Positions 1 to 10,740 of a stretch of 64,000 nt of DNA are shown here, piece after piece. The position numbers were made by a program, and so were the translations under genes. The notes beneath the pieces are model-generated. The model worked only from the letters and a program-made list of their open reading frames with translations, ran no database searches and was not told the DNA's origin. Source of the stretch: Gnetum montanum (lineage: Eukaryota; Streptophyta; Gnetopsida; Gnetales; Gnetaceae); assembly GCA_015680685.1 (NCBI GenBank), contig MNCI01033587.1, positions 67,545 through 131,544 of the forward strand, written 5' to 3'. Within the stretch, counting starts at the first letter, position 1, and each line of letters opens with the position of its first letter.

Positions 1-3000
1 GATTTATAACCTATATCGTAGTTCTAAAATTCAACATTTTTGCATTTCATATAGTAGTTTAGAGTATTTTGACACTTTCAAAAATCATTTAGCAATAATA
101 CCATTTTCCATTCCTGATCATTGCAACCCATAGCAACTATTACAACCTCCTCTGATAGAATCCTTTGGTAGTAAAAACTAGGACTACACTAGGCACAGAG
201 ACTTCCACGTGGTTTGCATTACTCCAAACATGCAATAAAAATCACATTACCATTGTTCATACTTGGTGGAGATGGGAGGAAAGTTGTAGAAAATTGGAGC
301 TAAGGAGAGATCAGATCGTGGAGGCAGCCATCCCCAATGGATTTCTAGCTTTAGCAAGCAACTTCTTATGTCCTTGGGCATATACTTGTACATCATGAAC
401 CCACTCCTTTTTTATATTTTTTATATAAATATGATTATTCATGTTATGCAAATTGTTGATTTCTATTTAATTTGTGTCTCTATTTCCATAACTATAATTC
501 TATTTCCATTTACATTTGGCTAAATCCACCTATGTTTTCATTTTCATTTTTGTTGTCATTTCCAATTTCATCTATAGATATGTTCATGTTTTCATAGTCA
601 TTTCTATTTTACGTCTAAGTCCTTAGGTGATTAGCAAGACCATCTAGGGCACCCTGAATCCCATTTTTAGAGGCCTTTGGATTTAGGATTAAAATTGTTC
701 TAGCACTCAAATCTTTTGGTTTCTTCATTCTAGCAACTGAGATTTCTAACATCAACAACTATGATTTTTCTTGCCCTCACTGTTGGATTGAGGTGAAACG
801 ATACAATATTAAAGTACATACATTTCACCTTAGTGAGTGCACCAAACACCTTATAGTATACTTTGTAACACCACTACATTCTTTCTTTCTTAATGTTGGG
901 ATCTGCCTGCATTGAAATCTTAGCAAGGTTGACTCTAGTTTTTACTAATCCAAGGATCTTGAACATGGATTTCATCAAGTATGACACTAAAATGTCCTTA
1001 AGTTTGACCATTGAACCATCCTATTGATTATTCTAGAATAGATATGTCTTTCCCATGTACCACTTCCTACTGGAAGTGATTATGGGCCACATGGGAAAGT
1101 CCTACAATTATGATTTAACTTCTAGAGGCATAAACTCCAAGAAAGGTCCAAAATTTAACTCTTGGAGCATAGACTTTTGGACATCCTTGTTTATGCTCTA
1201 CTTGAGGTAGGCCTCTATCAAGATAACCTCAAGGTTTGGTCTTGTTTCAGGTTCCTCATCTCAGTGAGACTATTCTATCATGATCTCTTTAGAAATCTAT
1301 CAAATAGATTCCAGTTTGGAATCCTCCCAAAGAGGTTCCATTGCGTGGGGTTTTACTTGCTCATGGGCTTGTTCTTATCCCATTTTGGTTCATGGACATT
1401 TTTCCCTTGGTTAGGATGGTCCTCCCTTATGTGTGTTCTTTTCCTTAGGTGCCATCTATGGTCACAACAAAACCAAGGATTAGCATAAATTATGTAACTT
1501 ATATCACTTAATTACATTATCTCATTTGGTAGTTACACTTTGGCTAATTTTTGACCATGGTGGATTGATTATTTTTTTATTATTTCATTTTTAATATCAT
1601 TGAAGGTTGTTGGAAAGGTTTAACTCTTATAATTTAATGTCTTAATGTTGGTTTCTTAGTTAAGCCTTTGCAGGAGTTCAAAAAATTTTGAAACAATTTT
1701 CACCAAAAACCTAAGATTTGTGGTCCCCATGACAAAGAGCTTACTTTAGGTAGCTACAAAACTAAGGAATGGAGTGAATTGGATAAACGGTTAGGAAGAT
1801 ATGGCTCTTAGAAAGTTATAGGCTATAAAAAATTGAAAAACTCCCCATCATTTATGAGTAAATGTGAAAAATTCACTAAGGATCATCCTGTATATATAGA
1901 CTTTTTAGCTTGCATCGATAGGGTCCCATCAATGATGTCTCATCTACATGGCTAATCCACATACAAGGTTCCATCGATGGAGTTTTTGGATAAAGTTTTC
2001 CACATTAAATATTTCAAAAATTATGAGTTTTATATGAAATCGGGGTCGATGGAGAGCCAAAAAAGTTGCAAACATGATGAAATACTAGAAGAGGTCTTAT
2101 GAATTCACCAAATTGGATATTTGACTAGGAGAAGAAAATTTTGCTGAGAAAATGCCTTAAGGAGCACATAATTGGATGCCACCAATGGGGTGCATGAAAT
2201 ATTTAATTGTAGAAATACCTAAGGATAAGGAACTTAACTAATCCAAACAAAAGATATGCAAGTGGATCCAACCCATAGTAGGCACATGCCCTTCTTTCCC
2301 TTACATACCTTCAAATTAAGGAGTCATTCAACCCCATAGTTGATTAATGGTTATGAAAAGCTAAGGATTAAATCCAAAAGAATCTACCTAAGAATTTTGA
2401 CATGCCAAACTAAGACATTGAATAAGACATGAAAACCAACAGTGAGGTGAGTTATGAAAAGCATTGGTGGATGAGAGAGAAGATGGAATGGAGTTCCAAA
2501 TAAGGTAACATGAAGTCCCTTCTAGGTTTCATGGTTAAATGACCCAATAAAGTTCATCCTTAGTCTAAATCAAAACCAACCGCTTTTAGGGACTTGCATC
2601 AACACTCTATGACTAGTCCATGCCCTTAAGACACAGGAATGCTCCCACAAATCAATCATCATTCCTTATTGAAAAGAAAGGAGAAGTAGAAAGTGAGAAA
2701 GGGACTTAATTAGATGGGACCTTTAGGCATGGGTAACATGTCTTTCTTGTCTCATACCAGTGCTTGTAGCTTGATAATTTTGTCTAAGGGGTGTGCTTTA
2801 AATTCTCATCATTTTTTTAAAGTTTTGTGTTTTTATGAATTTGTGGATGGGAACAACACCATGCAAAGACTTATTAAATTTCTATTATTGGTCAATAGTG
2901 GAATGGTATGAAATCCATAAAATAGCTTATGTACTTAAGTAAATAGAGAGGTATAAAGAGCATCGATTCCCATTGAAGTCACACCCTTATCATTCCATTT

Positions 3001-3371
3001 AATCTTTCCCAAGTTTGGAGCTACCAAGATTACAAGTTTGTTAAAGTTTCATTAAGGAAGTGGGACCTCATATTTCCAAAATTAGGAAACACCATAGATT
3101 ATTGTGGATGCATGGATGACATGGAATCACTACCTATTCCATTTAAAAGAAATTTTGTCTTAGTTATCAATCGTTTAAATTCAAAGATATAAACTAGACA
3201 TTAACAATTAAAAACATTAGTACAAATCACCATTAGCAAACAACTATACCATCACTATTTCCTATTAGGAATAAAATAGTTTATTAGAAAAAAATAAGAA
3301 AATTATACATCAAATAAAGTAAAATATAGAAGAAATTAAAAAATATGTAAGAAAAATAAAATGTATTAATG
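1..3371. other. Old AT-rich DNA, no supported gene
   Basis: Six-frame reading shows only short chance frames with no recognisable domain. A few short imperfect repeats of a 'cccatcgatgg' kind lie near 1915-1985. I see no LTR pair, RNA gene or conserved protein motif here. It is probably old transposon-derived DNA. Confidence 0.5.
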
Positions 3372-3374
3372 ATG

Positions 3375-3463
3375 GTGTAAAACAAAAACTGTAAAAACAA
3401 CTAGGTGTAAAACAAAAAGGTGTAAAAACAAAAAAAAATGTAAAACAAAAAAGGTACAAAAAT
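3375..3463. repeat. A-rich short tandem repeat
   Basis: Irregular tandem copies of a GTGTAAAACAAAAA-like unit, about 12-17 bp each, in an A-rich stretch. Simple-sequence DNA with no coding meaning. Confidence 0.6.
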
Positions 3464-3482
3464 TAAAGAACCACTTAATTAA

Positions 3483-3908
3483 TCAACATGGATGACCATC
3501 TCCCCCAAGAATGAGTTGAAAGGGGGAGATCCAAAAAATTGAGCAAGGTTGTTCATCTAAAGAGGCATTACTAGCACTGGCTTGCTTGGGCTCATGGAAA
3601 GGTTTAAGTTGTTGCATGTTGACCAGTTGCTTTTTATTTTGGCACTCATGTTTGTAGATCAACATGGCCTCAAAAGGAAATATTTCATAAATGATATAAG
3701 ACCCTTCCCATAATGTTTGGAACTTAGTCTTTTATGGCACATGTGTGCGGTTCTAGTAGAGGACTTTAATTCAACTTTCCTAATTTTGAGGTCATGGCAT
3801 TATTTGCTAAAGGCCTTGTGCAATTCATTCAATGACAAGGCCAACAATCTATTCTCATCTAGCATATCAAGGTTGATCAATATTTCTTTCTATGCTAGGC
3901 TAAGGTGA
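3483..3908 (-). pseudogene. Remnant of a gypsy pol C-terminus
   Basis: Read on the minus strand, this stretch contains LDENRLLAL followed by a basic segment and then KFQTLWEGSYII. That matches the layout after the integrase core in Ty3/gypsy polyproteins, where a 'LDEKRL' helix is followed by 'KF.p.WEGPy.v'. The frame has at least three stops. No integrase core, RT or LTR is recognisable next to it. It therefore looks like an old 3' pol fragment of an element other than E1-E5. The assignment rests on a short motif only. Confidence 0.45.
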
Positions 3909-3934
3909 AGGTCTAATGAAGCATCATGATTTAG

Positions 3935-4036
3935 TCATGTCAATAGGATGCCATCGACATGACCCTATCAACAGGATCTCATTAACATGATCCCGTTGAC
4001 ACTGGGTTTGATCCATTGATGTAATCCCATCAATAG
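3935..4036. repeat. Degenerate short repeats (ATCCCATTGACATG-like)
   Basis: Five or six imperfect copies of a 15-18 bp unit containing CCCATCAAT or CCATCGACATG. Similar words occur at 1915-1985. The position suggests that the array belongs to the long terminal repeat of E3. Confidence 0.4.
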
Positions 4037-4806
4037 GGCATCCTAATTCACCTACAAATGTGCACCTTCTGCCACATTTATGGCATCAAATTTCATAGTT
4101 GTAGCAAAGCACTAGTAGTTTTTCCACTTGAAAGTTAGAATATTTTCTAATTGCCAGTAATAGGAGTCAAAGAGTGTATGGGTATTTATTTGAGCATTGT
4201 TACACTTGAGCACTTTAGTTTATGCAGTAGTAAAGACAAGCTTTCTAATCAAACCTTGAAGCACCCAAACTAGTTTAATTATTTCTTTAAGCATTTAATA
4301 TTTTAAGCAATTTTATTTAATGTTTTAAGTAATGAAGTAATTAATTAAGCTAGATTAAATAGTGACTAATTAAAACACATAAGCACAATCACTTCAAGCA
4401 TATGTGTAATGCTTGGTAGTATTAGTAACGCTTAATGTTTGATAACCCAGTAGAGTTATACATGTTTAGGATGTGTATGGAAAGTGGGAATGAATGATTA
4501 TGTTAGGATTAGTTAAGTGTTAGCTAGGTAGATTAATTTAGTAATTAATAACCTTATTATTTATTCTTTATTATTAGGCAACTTAGAACATAAAATGATA
4601 AAAATGATAAAAATCATATTCCTTAGTTATACTTAACTATACCCTTGTATTCATAAGTGGAATAGGGAAGATAACAATTGCAACAGTTGATTCACCTCGT
4701 AGACTAGTGTAAGTGGAAACCTAAAAAGTCCTTGGAATTTGACTAGATCATACATAAACACTTGTGATTCATATGGTTGGGTGTAGGGTCTACTCACTGC
4801 TAATCA
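4037..4806 (+). other. Probable part of the 5' LTR of E3; left edge not found
   Basis: AT-rich, non-coding sequence ending in CA at 4805-4806, just before a primer-binding-site-like motif. This is what the end of a 5' LTR looks like. I could not locate the TG start or a TATA box with confidence, and the 3' LTR is outside the window. Confidence 0.35.
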
Positions 4807-4807
4807 T

Positions 4808-4826
4808 TGGCACCGTGGCTAGGGAC
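4808..4826 (+). promoter_or_regulatory. Primer-binding site of E3
   Basis: TGGCACCGTGGCTAGGGAC closely resembles the TGGCGCCGTTGCCGGGGA site of plant Athila-type gypsy elements. It follows a CA dinucleotide by one base. It sets the + orientation of E3, which agrees with the RT at 44.9-45.9 kb. Confidence 0.6.
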
Positions 4827-5429
4827 TTTTAGTTAGTGAGGTGTGCTATCTAGGACTTAGTGAAAATTATTTAGGATCATTGGAATGAACCTTAAAGTCA
4901 TAATCATTCTAACTAATAATAAAAATGGTAAAAAAGAACACTATTAATTTTCTTGTATTTGAAAATTTCTTCTTCTCACAAGCATGATGGATCAAAACTA
5001 TATGTTCTTCAAGAATGAAAAGTGGAATTTTTTCATCCAAATGAGTTTTTGCCTAATTTCACCTTCATTATGCATCAAGATGAATAGCTGTGATCGAGAT
5101 ACATGGAGGGAAACATTGTGTTGCCACTTGACTGATCAATTCCTAGGATGTTGCTCCAAACTCTTAAGAGGTTGGGCATCTAAGAGTTGAAAAATGAATA
5201 TGTTATGTAAGAACATGAATATTGGGACTATCAACCCACTAAAACACAACATAAAATAGATTGAAAATGGGAGAAATGTTATGAACCTATGAAGGGAAAA
5301 CAATTTAATAATCCCTTGTTCCTAGTGAATTAAAAAGATGATGATGATCCCTTCTTTGAGGATTCTCAAAATGTAGACTCTCCTCCCATGATTCTAGTGA
5401 AGGATGTTTAAACCAAAATTTACATTCTA

Positions 5430-5860
5430 CTATAAAAAATCTTGGTTTAGGAAAGAATGAATCCCATGATCATTGGGGATCCAAAGGTGGGAGTCATGAT
5501 AGGGGAAATAATAGCCATCATGATGATGATCATGGCCATGACCATTGAATAGGGGGTGGTAGGCACCATGGTCCTCATTCCTCTTTAGGTTCATCATTCT
5601 ATTCTTACTTCTCAAGCTCTAACCAAAGTCGTAGAGGGCATGATCATGATGGAGATGACTAGTGAGATAGAAATGATCATGATTATAGGGTCCACCACAA
5701 TGATCAAGATTAAAGGCATGGGCATTCAAGCAAGGTCCACCACCATGAGACAAGGAGCAATAGATGGCATCATAGGCATCATGACCATCATAGAGGCCAT
5801 GACTATGATGAGCCTTTACTCACAACTTAAAGAATGTTGAACATCACACAGGGAGTCAGA
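5430..5860 (+). pseudogene. His/Asp/Arg-rich low-complexity segment of E3 gag region
   Basis: On the + strand this reads as a stretch dominated by His, Asp, Gly, Arg and Ser with several stops, caused by near-tandem CATGATCATGATGG words. It lies in E3 where gag should be. No retrotransposon gag or zinc-knuckle motif can be recognised, so the product is unknown. The composition may reflect simple-sequence expansion rather than a selected protein. The 61-residue minus-strand frame here is equally His-rich and is judged a shadow. Confidence 0.3.
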
Positions 5861-6194
5861 ATTCTAATGAGACATGTGAAAGATAGTTGAATAATCTATT
5901 AGATATGAATCAAGTTTTAAGGAGGACACAGATTCGTAGAACCATCTACAAGCCTTTCATGATTCTTGTGGCTTGTAGAACATAGAAAATGATTAGCAGA
6001 AACTTAAGTTTTTCCTTAGGACACTCATCAAAGATGTATAAAGATGGTATTGATCCTTGGAGATAGAATCAATTCTTAGATGGAGTATGATGCTTGAGAT
6101 CTTCAATGAAAAATATCAAATGTACTCTAGAGTGTCCAACTTGAGAAAGTAAATCCAAGTTTGAAGACAAGGAATACATAAACCTTTGGATGGA

Positions 6195-6199
6195 GCCAC
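6195..6199. repeat. Left target-site duplication of E2
   Basis: GCCAC directly precedes the E2 LTR. The right flank after the other LTR is GCCAT at 42838-42842. Four of five bases agree, so this is an aged 5-bp duplication. Confidence 0.65.
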
Positions 6200-6756
6200 T
6201 GTACCGTCTGAAATCGTCGGTCTCTAACTGGAAGGAAATAGAGACCTGAAGATCTCTAGACACACACAGAAGACCCTACCTTCACTTGAGGGCAAGCTGG
6301 AATTAATGAAGGTAGAGTACCTTGAGTGGTCCGCACGCGGATCAAGCAAGGATTTCCCTGAACGTACACCGATGTGCTATACGTTGGGTTATACGTAAAT
6401 GGTGTAACTGAGGTAAAACGAAGCGTAAACGGCGTAACTGATGTAAACGGAGCATAGATGTATAATAGCGTAAACAGTAAACATGCAACAATGAATGAAA
6501 AACTGTAACAAATTATAGAAAAGAAATGTAGCAATGTTATTGCAAAATGATAGTTACAATGCATTGGTCTAACATAGTTGTGGCTCTGGCACAAGGCGGA
6601 CGAATAGCCCCGGTGGATGTAGGGATGACTGTGTGTTGGTTCAAACTGCAAGCATAGCGTAGAGGCTGTATGCTCAGCATGCAAGGGAGGGTCCAGCATA
6701 CAGGGTTTCTGCTATGGTTCCTAGCATCTCTATTTTTTTCTCTAGTTTGCCTAAAA

Positions 6757-6795
6757 TTGCCAACCTTGATCTAATGAAAAATTGGGGTTTTTATA
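6757..6795 (-). promoter_or_regulatory. LTR core promoter of E2 (3' copy)
   Basis: On the minus strand TATAAAAA starts at 6795 and GGTTGGCAA starts at 6765, exactly 30 bases downstream. The same pair is found in the E2 5' LTR and in E4 and E5, so it marks the TATA box and probable start of transcription. Confidence 0.7.
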
Positions 6796-7039
6796 CAGGT
6801 TTAGACTTGGGTTGGATGACATGTGGCACGTTGACCGGGTGTGAAAGAATAAAATTTACAAGTGTGAAGCATGCTGTACGCCATCATATATTGCCGTACG
6901 CTAGCGTATACACGCTAGACATGTGACCTCGTCGTACAGACTTGATCAGAACAAAAGAAGTCATTCGTCCTCCAGATTTGAATTCAGATGCCATGAAGAT
7001 GCTGCCTGTGGATGTTCAGCTTGATTAACCTTGATTTGA

Positions 7040-7260
7040 CACTCTGTACATGCTAGGCATATACACTAGTAATATACGCTAGGTGTATACGTTGTGTCTG
7101 CTGGGCGTATATGCTGTGTCTGCTGGGCGTATACGTTGTGTGTGCGAACTTGGGCATATACGCTGGGCGTGTATGCTGTAAATGCAAAATTGGGAGTATA
7201 TGCTGGGCATATATGCTGAGAACATGAACTTGGGCATATACACCGAGAATGTATACCCAG
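7040..7260. repeat. Palindromic AGCGTATACGC minisatellite in U3
   Basis: Imperfect tandem units built around the self-complementary 12-mer AGCGTATACGCT, spaced about 20-35 bp. Stop-free frames across it read as Tyr/Ala/Pro-rich repeats and are products of the repeat, not genes. Confidence 0.85.
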
Positions 7261-7473
7261 TGAAGAGTAAGTATGTTGAGCTCCGGAGTTGCCATGTTTG
7301 ATAGCAGATGTTGTTGTGGTCGTCGGTGGGTCCTAGGGAACTGCTCCTTGTTGAGTTCGACTCCACTTGAAGCTGTTTGTGGGGCCCTCAAGCTTTAGTC
7401 ATGCTGGGGAACATCATGAATTAGCTTAATTCTTGTTGAAAAAGTACTAAGCTCAGAATTTTGTTGTGTTTCA

Positions 7474-7486
7474 TTGGCCCCTCTTT
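7474..7486 (-). promoter_or_regulatory. Polypurine tract of E2
   Basis: On the minus strand AAAGAGGGGCCAA lies directly before the 3' LTR. This is where second-strand DNA synthesis is primed in LTR retrotransposons. The E1 copy is identical (13783-13795). Confidence 0.75.
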
Positions 7487-8529
7487 GTTGACGCTTGGAG
7501 GAATTGACCTGAGAAGCGTCGACAAAGAAGTGCAAAACACCACAAGTAACTCGATAGAGACTTTGTCCTTTGCAACCTGACTAGACATCATGGCACTGTA
7601 TTTAGTAGTACGTGGGATTGTGGGAAATGGAATTTTTATTTGATAGGGAAAGGAAAACTATGGGGATTCGGGAGGAATCAAGGTTATGCATAGTGAAGAG
7701 GACGTTCTGGTGTGTATACGGGTCATGCTAATCTTTTTCAATAGCCATTGTTTAGCAAACTCGGAATCAAGACATGAGATGTGCGTCCCTTGGCAGAAAA
7801 AGACTCTCGGTCAATGTCCAAGAGGACTTGTTGGCAAAACCAAAGCCACGTGATGATGTGTTGCATTCTTTGGAGGAACAAGGCCCTTGTTTAGTGTTTA
7901 GGGGGAGACTATTGGCGGAAAGCCAAAGCCATGCAATGGGATGTTTCTTGAGTGTTTTAGACACGAGCATTTGCTTTCGAGGCAACTACCATTCCGTCTT
8001 GTATTTTATGTAGGAAGGGAAGACATTTTTTTTTGTGTTTTTATGCTCATGCTCAAATGCCATGTTGTGGGTTGCAACTGCTAAAGAATGCCATGATATG
8101 CAACGGTATGTTCGATGTTTCGGGCTGTACCGAGTGTGTTCAGGATGTAACCAAGTACAGGGTGTTGAGGGATATGCGGGATATGAAATGGCGGATGTAC
8201 TAGTGAATGGCTTGATTAGTCTTGTCATGTGTGCTATGAACAATGTCTCACCTTGCTGCTTATGACAAAATGCATTCTTGTACGAACACCTCTGAGTGTC
8301 ATCCTGCAAACACAACTCCAAGAAGACAAGAAAATCATGAGTGAGTAAGCAAGCTTAGACTTAAATAGCTACTGATGGAACAAAGGCACTAGATGAGATT
8401 TAAGGCACTGTATATGAATGGCAACAATGGTGTTAGGATCGACCGATGGCGAGCGACGCAGCGATTCTGACGAATTTTGAATGTAGCCACAGATTGAGGA
8501 ACTAGAAATGAAATTGCCAGTTTATTGCC
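7487..8529 (-). other. 3' untranslated region of E2
   Basis: About 1 kb between array R3 and the polypurine tract, homologous to 13796-14814 in E1. It contains a 14-bp inverted repeat (CTTTGTTGACGCTT and its near complement) at 7484-7528 and a small open frame on the opposite strand, listed separately. On the sense strand a pyrimidine-rich TTTGCAG before GATGACAC (near 8305) and AGCAAG/GTGAGA (near 8250) look like splice signals. No known domain. Confidence 0.5.
7774..8013 (+). CDS. Small antisense ORF in the E2 3' region, unknown
   Basis: A 79-codon frame opposite to E2 sense. The first 65 or so codons align without gaps to the frame at 14057 in E1, and both begin after a TAG codon at the same aligned position. 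Shared residues include VLHSLEEQGP and SQSHAMGCFL. By my hand count about 15 of 26 differing codons in the aligned part change at the third base, more than expected for non-coding drift. I recognise no family and no promoter. It may be a chance open frame in a slowly changing region. Confidence 0.25.
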   Translation: MRCASLGRKRLSVNVQEDLLAKPKPRDDVLHSLEEQGPCLVFRGRLLAESQSHAMGCFLSVLDTSICFRGNYHSVLYFM

Positions 8530-9345
8530 TTAGCAGACTATCATGGGTTAGTTTTATATCATGATCCGTTGGACATTTCCCGTTTAGCATCGTGGCAGAT
8601 GGTGCATTGCCAGTTTCTAGTCTTGGCGGACCGTAAAGAGCCAAACCAGTTTATAGTCTTAGTGGACTCTGGTGAATGTGACTGTGGTAGTTTACTGTCA
8701 TACCAGACGGGTGCTAGTTTATTGTCATTGCAGACACTGTGTGGTGTCAGTTTATCGTCATGATTCCAGGACGAGCTGTGGTATCAATTTTAAGTCATGA
8801 TTCCAGGACTGTTCTATGGTATCAGTTTACCGTCATGATTCCAGGACGAGTTGTGGTATCAGTTTACCGTCGTGATTCCAAGACGAGCTATGGTATCAAT
8901 TTACCGTCATGATTCCAGGATGAGCTATGGTATCATTTTTAAGTCATGATTCCATGATTTTTCTATGGTATCATTTTACCTTCATGATTCCAAGACGAGC
9001 TGTGGTATCAGTTTACTATCATGATTCCAGGACGAGCTATGGTATCAGTTCAATGTTGTGATTCCAGGATGAGCTATGGTATCAGTTTACCATCGTGATT
9101 CCAGGATGAGCTGTGGTATCTGTTTACTGTTGTCGTATGCCTTGGTGACCAAGTATCAGTTCAATGTTGTGATTCCAGGATGAGCTATGGTATCAGTTTA
9201 CCATCGTGATTCTAGGACGAGCTGTGGTATCAATTTACCATCGTGATTCTAGGACAAGCTGTGGTATCAGTTTATCGTCATGATTCTAGGACGAGCTGTG
9301 GTATCATTTTACCATTGTGATTCTAGGATGAGCACGTGCCTGAGC
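8530..9345. repeat. R3 tandem array of E2 (37-bp units)
   Basis: The first part (8530-8760) has short units with AGTTTATAGTCTTAGCGGAC-like cores. The main part (8760-9340) holds about fifteen copies of a 37-bp unit containing GATTCCAGGACGAGC and GGTATCAGTTTACCGTC. At 9127-9155 a 29-bp piece identical to the pol 3' end at 9434-9462 is embedded in the array. The array lies just downstream of the pol stop codon in sense direction. Confidence 0.9.
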
Positions 9346-9351
9346 CCATAC

Positions 9352-10740
9352 TCAGATGTGGAATGGTTTCGAAAACAAGTAGTTGGTTGGGTTTGCAAGC
9401 TCATTCCCTTCCATATCAACTAACTTGAATGCTCTGTTGTCGTATGCCTTGGTGACCAAGTAAGGCCCTTCCCAGTTGGTTGAGAATTTATCCGATTGTT
9501 CCTGAATGGCCTTGAGTACAAGATCACCTTCTTTGATGGGGCACTTATGAATGTCATGCCAATGGCATTGTCATTTTCATTTTTGGTACCATTCAATCTA
9601 ATCACGTGCACGTATACGTTCTTCCTCTACCGAGTCCAAGTCAATGATGCGTAGGACATTGTTTTGCCCTTTGTTAAGGTGTCCAGAAAGTGTGATCCTT
9701 AAAGATGGTACATGTAATTCCAAGGGTAAAACAACATCTAAACCATAAACAAGACTATATGGTGTTTTACTTGTTAAAGTCCGATGCATAGTGCGATATG
9801 CCCATAGTGCATATACTAGCTGCTCATGCCATCTTTTCTTGCTTTGGGTAAGCATCCTTTTAAGTATTGTGATGATGGTTTTGTTTGTGGCCTCTACTTG
9901 CCCATTGCTCTGAGGATAGTAAGGGGATGAAAATGATTTTTTGATCCCTAGGCTTTCATAGAAAGTTTTGGTTTCGGCACTGCTGAATTGTGGCCCATTA
10001 TTGGTGATGATGGTCATGGGGATACCAAAACGGGTGACAATGTTTTCAAGAATGAAGTTGCATACGTGTTTAGATGTGGTTTTTCGAATGGGAATAGCTT
10101 CTACCCACTTCGTGAAATATTCTGTCACGATTATGATGAAACTATGCCCTACAAAAGATGAGGGTGTTATTGGTTCGATAAGGTCCAACCCCCACTTTTG
10201 AAAGGGCCATGTGATTTGCGCTGTATGTAGCTCATTTGGTGGGACATGGATCAGATTACTATGTATTTGATAGGTACTACATGTTTTATCCTTGGACAGA
10301 CAATCATACTCCATATGTGGCCAATAATAGCCTAAGCGTCTTATTTTCATTGCCATTGCTTTTGGTGCTATGTGTCCTCCGCATAGTCCATCATGTACTT
10401 GCTCAACGATGGTTTGGGCATCAGCGCTACTAACGCATGTTAGCAGTATGCCTTTGTAGGATCGATGGCACAATGTGTCCCCTACTAGTGCATATTGCCA
10501 AGAACGCTTTTGTACCACATATTTTTGTACATTTGTTAGATGTCGCGGTGTTTCACCATGTATAAGGTACTCTTTTATGTCGTCATACCATTCTATCGCA
10601 TGTGTTGTACTAATGAATGCAATTGGCAACGTATCGAGAGTGTCGGTTATGGGTTTAGCACAACTAATTATGGAGCTTGGTAATGTATGGAACATGTTAG
10701 GTGATATGTTTAGCACTAAGGTGGCCAGTGCGTCTGTGAT
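9352..10740 (-). pseudogene. Integrase domain of E2 pol
   Basis: Codes for the integrase that would insert the cDNA copy. Visible parts, N to C: a zinc-binding-like segment with HDGLCGGH but with CSTYQ where a CxxC pair is usual; the catalytic core with WGLDLIEP (first Asp), IITNNGPQF (second Asp replaced by Asn near 10000) and NGQVEATNKTI (Glu); and a C-terminal KFSTNWEGPYLVTKAYD segment ending at a TGA whose complement is 9352-9354. The core is open over 390 codons and a frameshift separates the C-terminal part near 9600. E1 keeps the second Asp, so the Asn is a mutation of this copy. Confidence 0.9.

Larger units (their letters stand above)
4808..6199 (+). mobile_element. E3, left part: Athila-like LTR retrotransposon
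   Basis: This is the 5' internal part of E3, interrupted at 6199/6200 by the insertion of E2 and resuming at 42843. It holds the PBS and a heavily decayed gag region. No intact domain is visible on this side. The link to the right part rests on orientation, on the PBS class and on the target-site-like duplication around E2. Confidence 0.55.
6200..7473 (-). repeat. 3' LTR of E2
   Basis: Begins TGTACCGTCTGAAATCG and ends TTGTTGTGTTTCA on the + strand, so TG...CA. It is homologous along its length to 41536-42837, 12566-13782 and 29144-30433. In sense orientation it starts TGAAACACAACAAAATTC. The U3 part (higher coordinates) carries the AGCGTATACGC minisatellite and the U5 part carries shorter GTAAAC/GCGTAA repeats. 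Confidence 0.92.

Noticed and set aside
1162-1488. 108-codon frame rich in Phe and Leu
   Set aside because: AT-rich chance frame with no recognised motif, no promoter and no homologous copy in the window.
6256-6699. 147-codon minus-strand frame in the E2 3' LTR (and 41639-41899 in the 5' LTR)
   Set aside because: It lies in U5, is Thr/Ser/Phe-rich from repeat words, and is shorter and altered in the other LTR copies.
7053-7391. Overlapping open frames with repeated Tyr-Ala/Thr-Pro text (also 13303-13723, 29714-30153, 42357-42755)
   Set aside because: They are translations of the AGCGTATACGC minisatellite in several frames at once; no start context, domain or conservation.
8760-9340. Regular 37-bp repeats with short variable parts, looking like a CRISPR array
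   Set aside because: Units are directly tandem with no unique spacers, lie inside a plant retrotransposon, and vary by point changes like a minisatellite.
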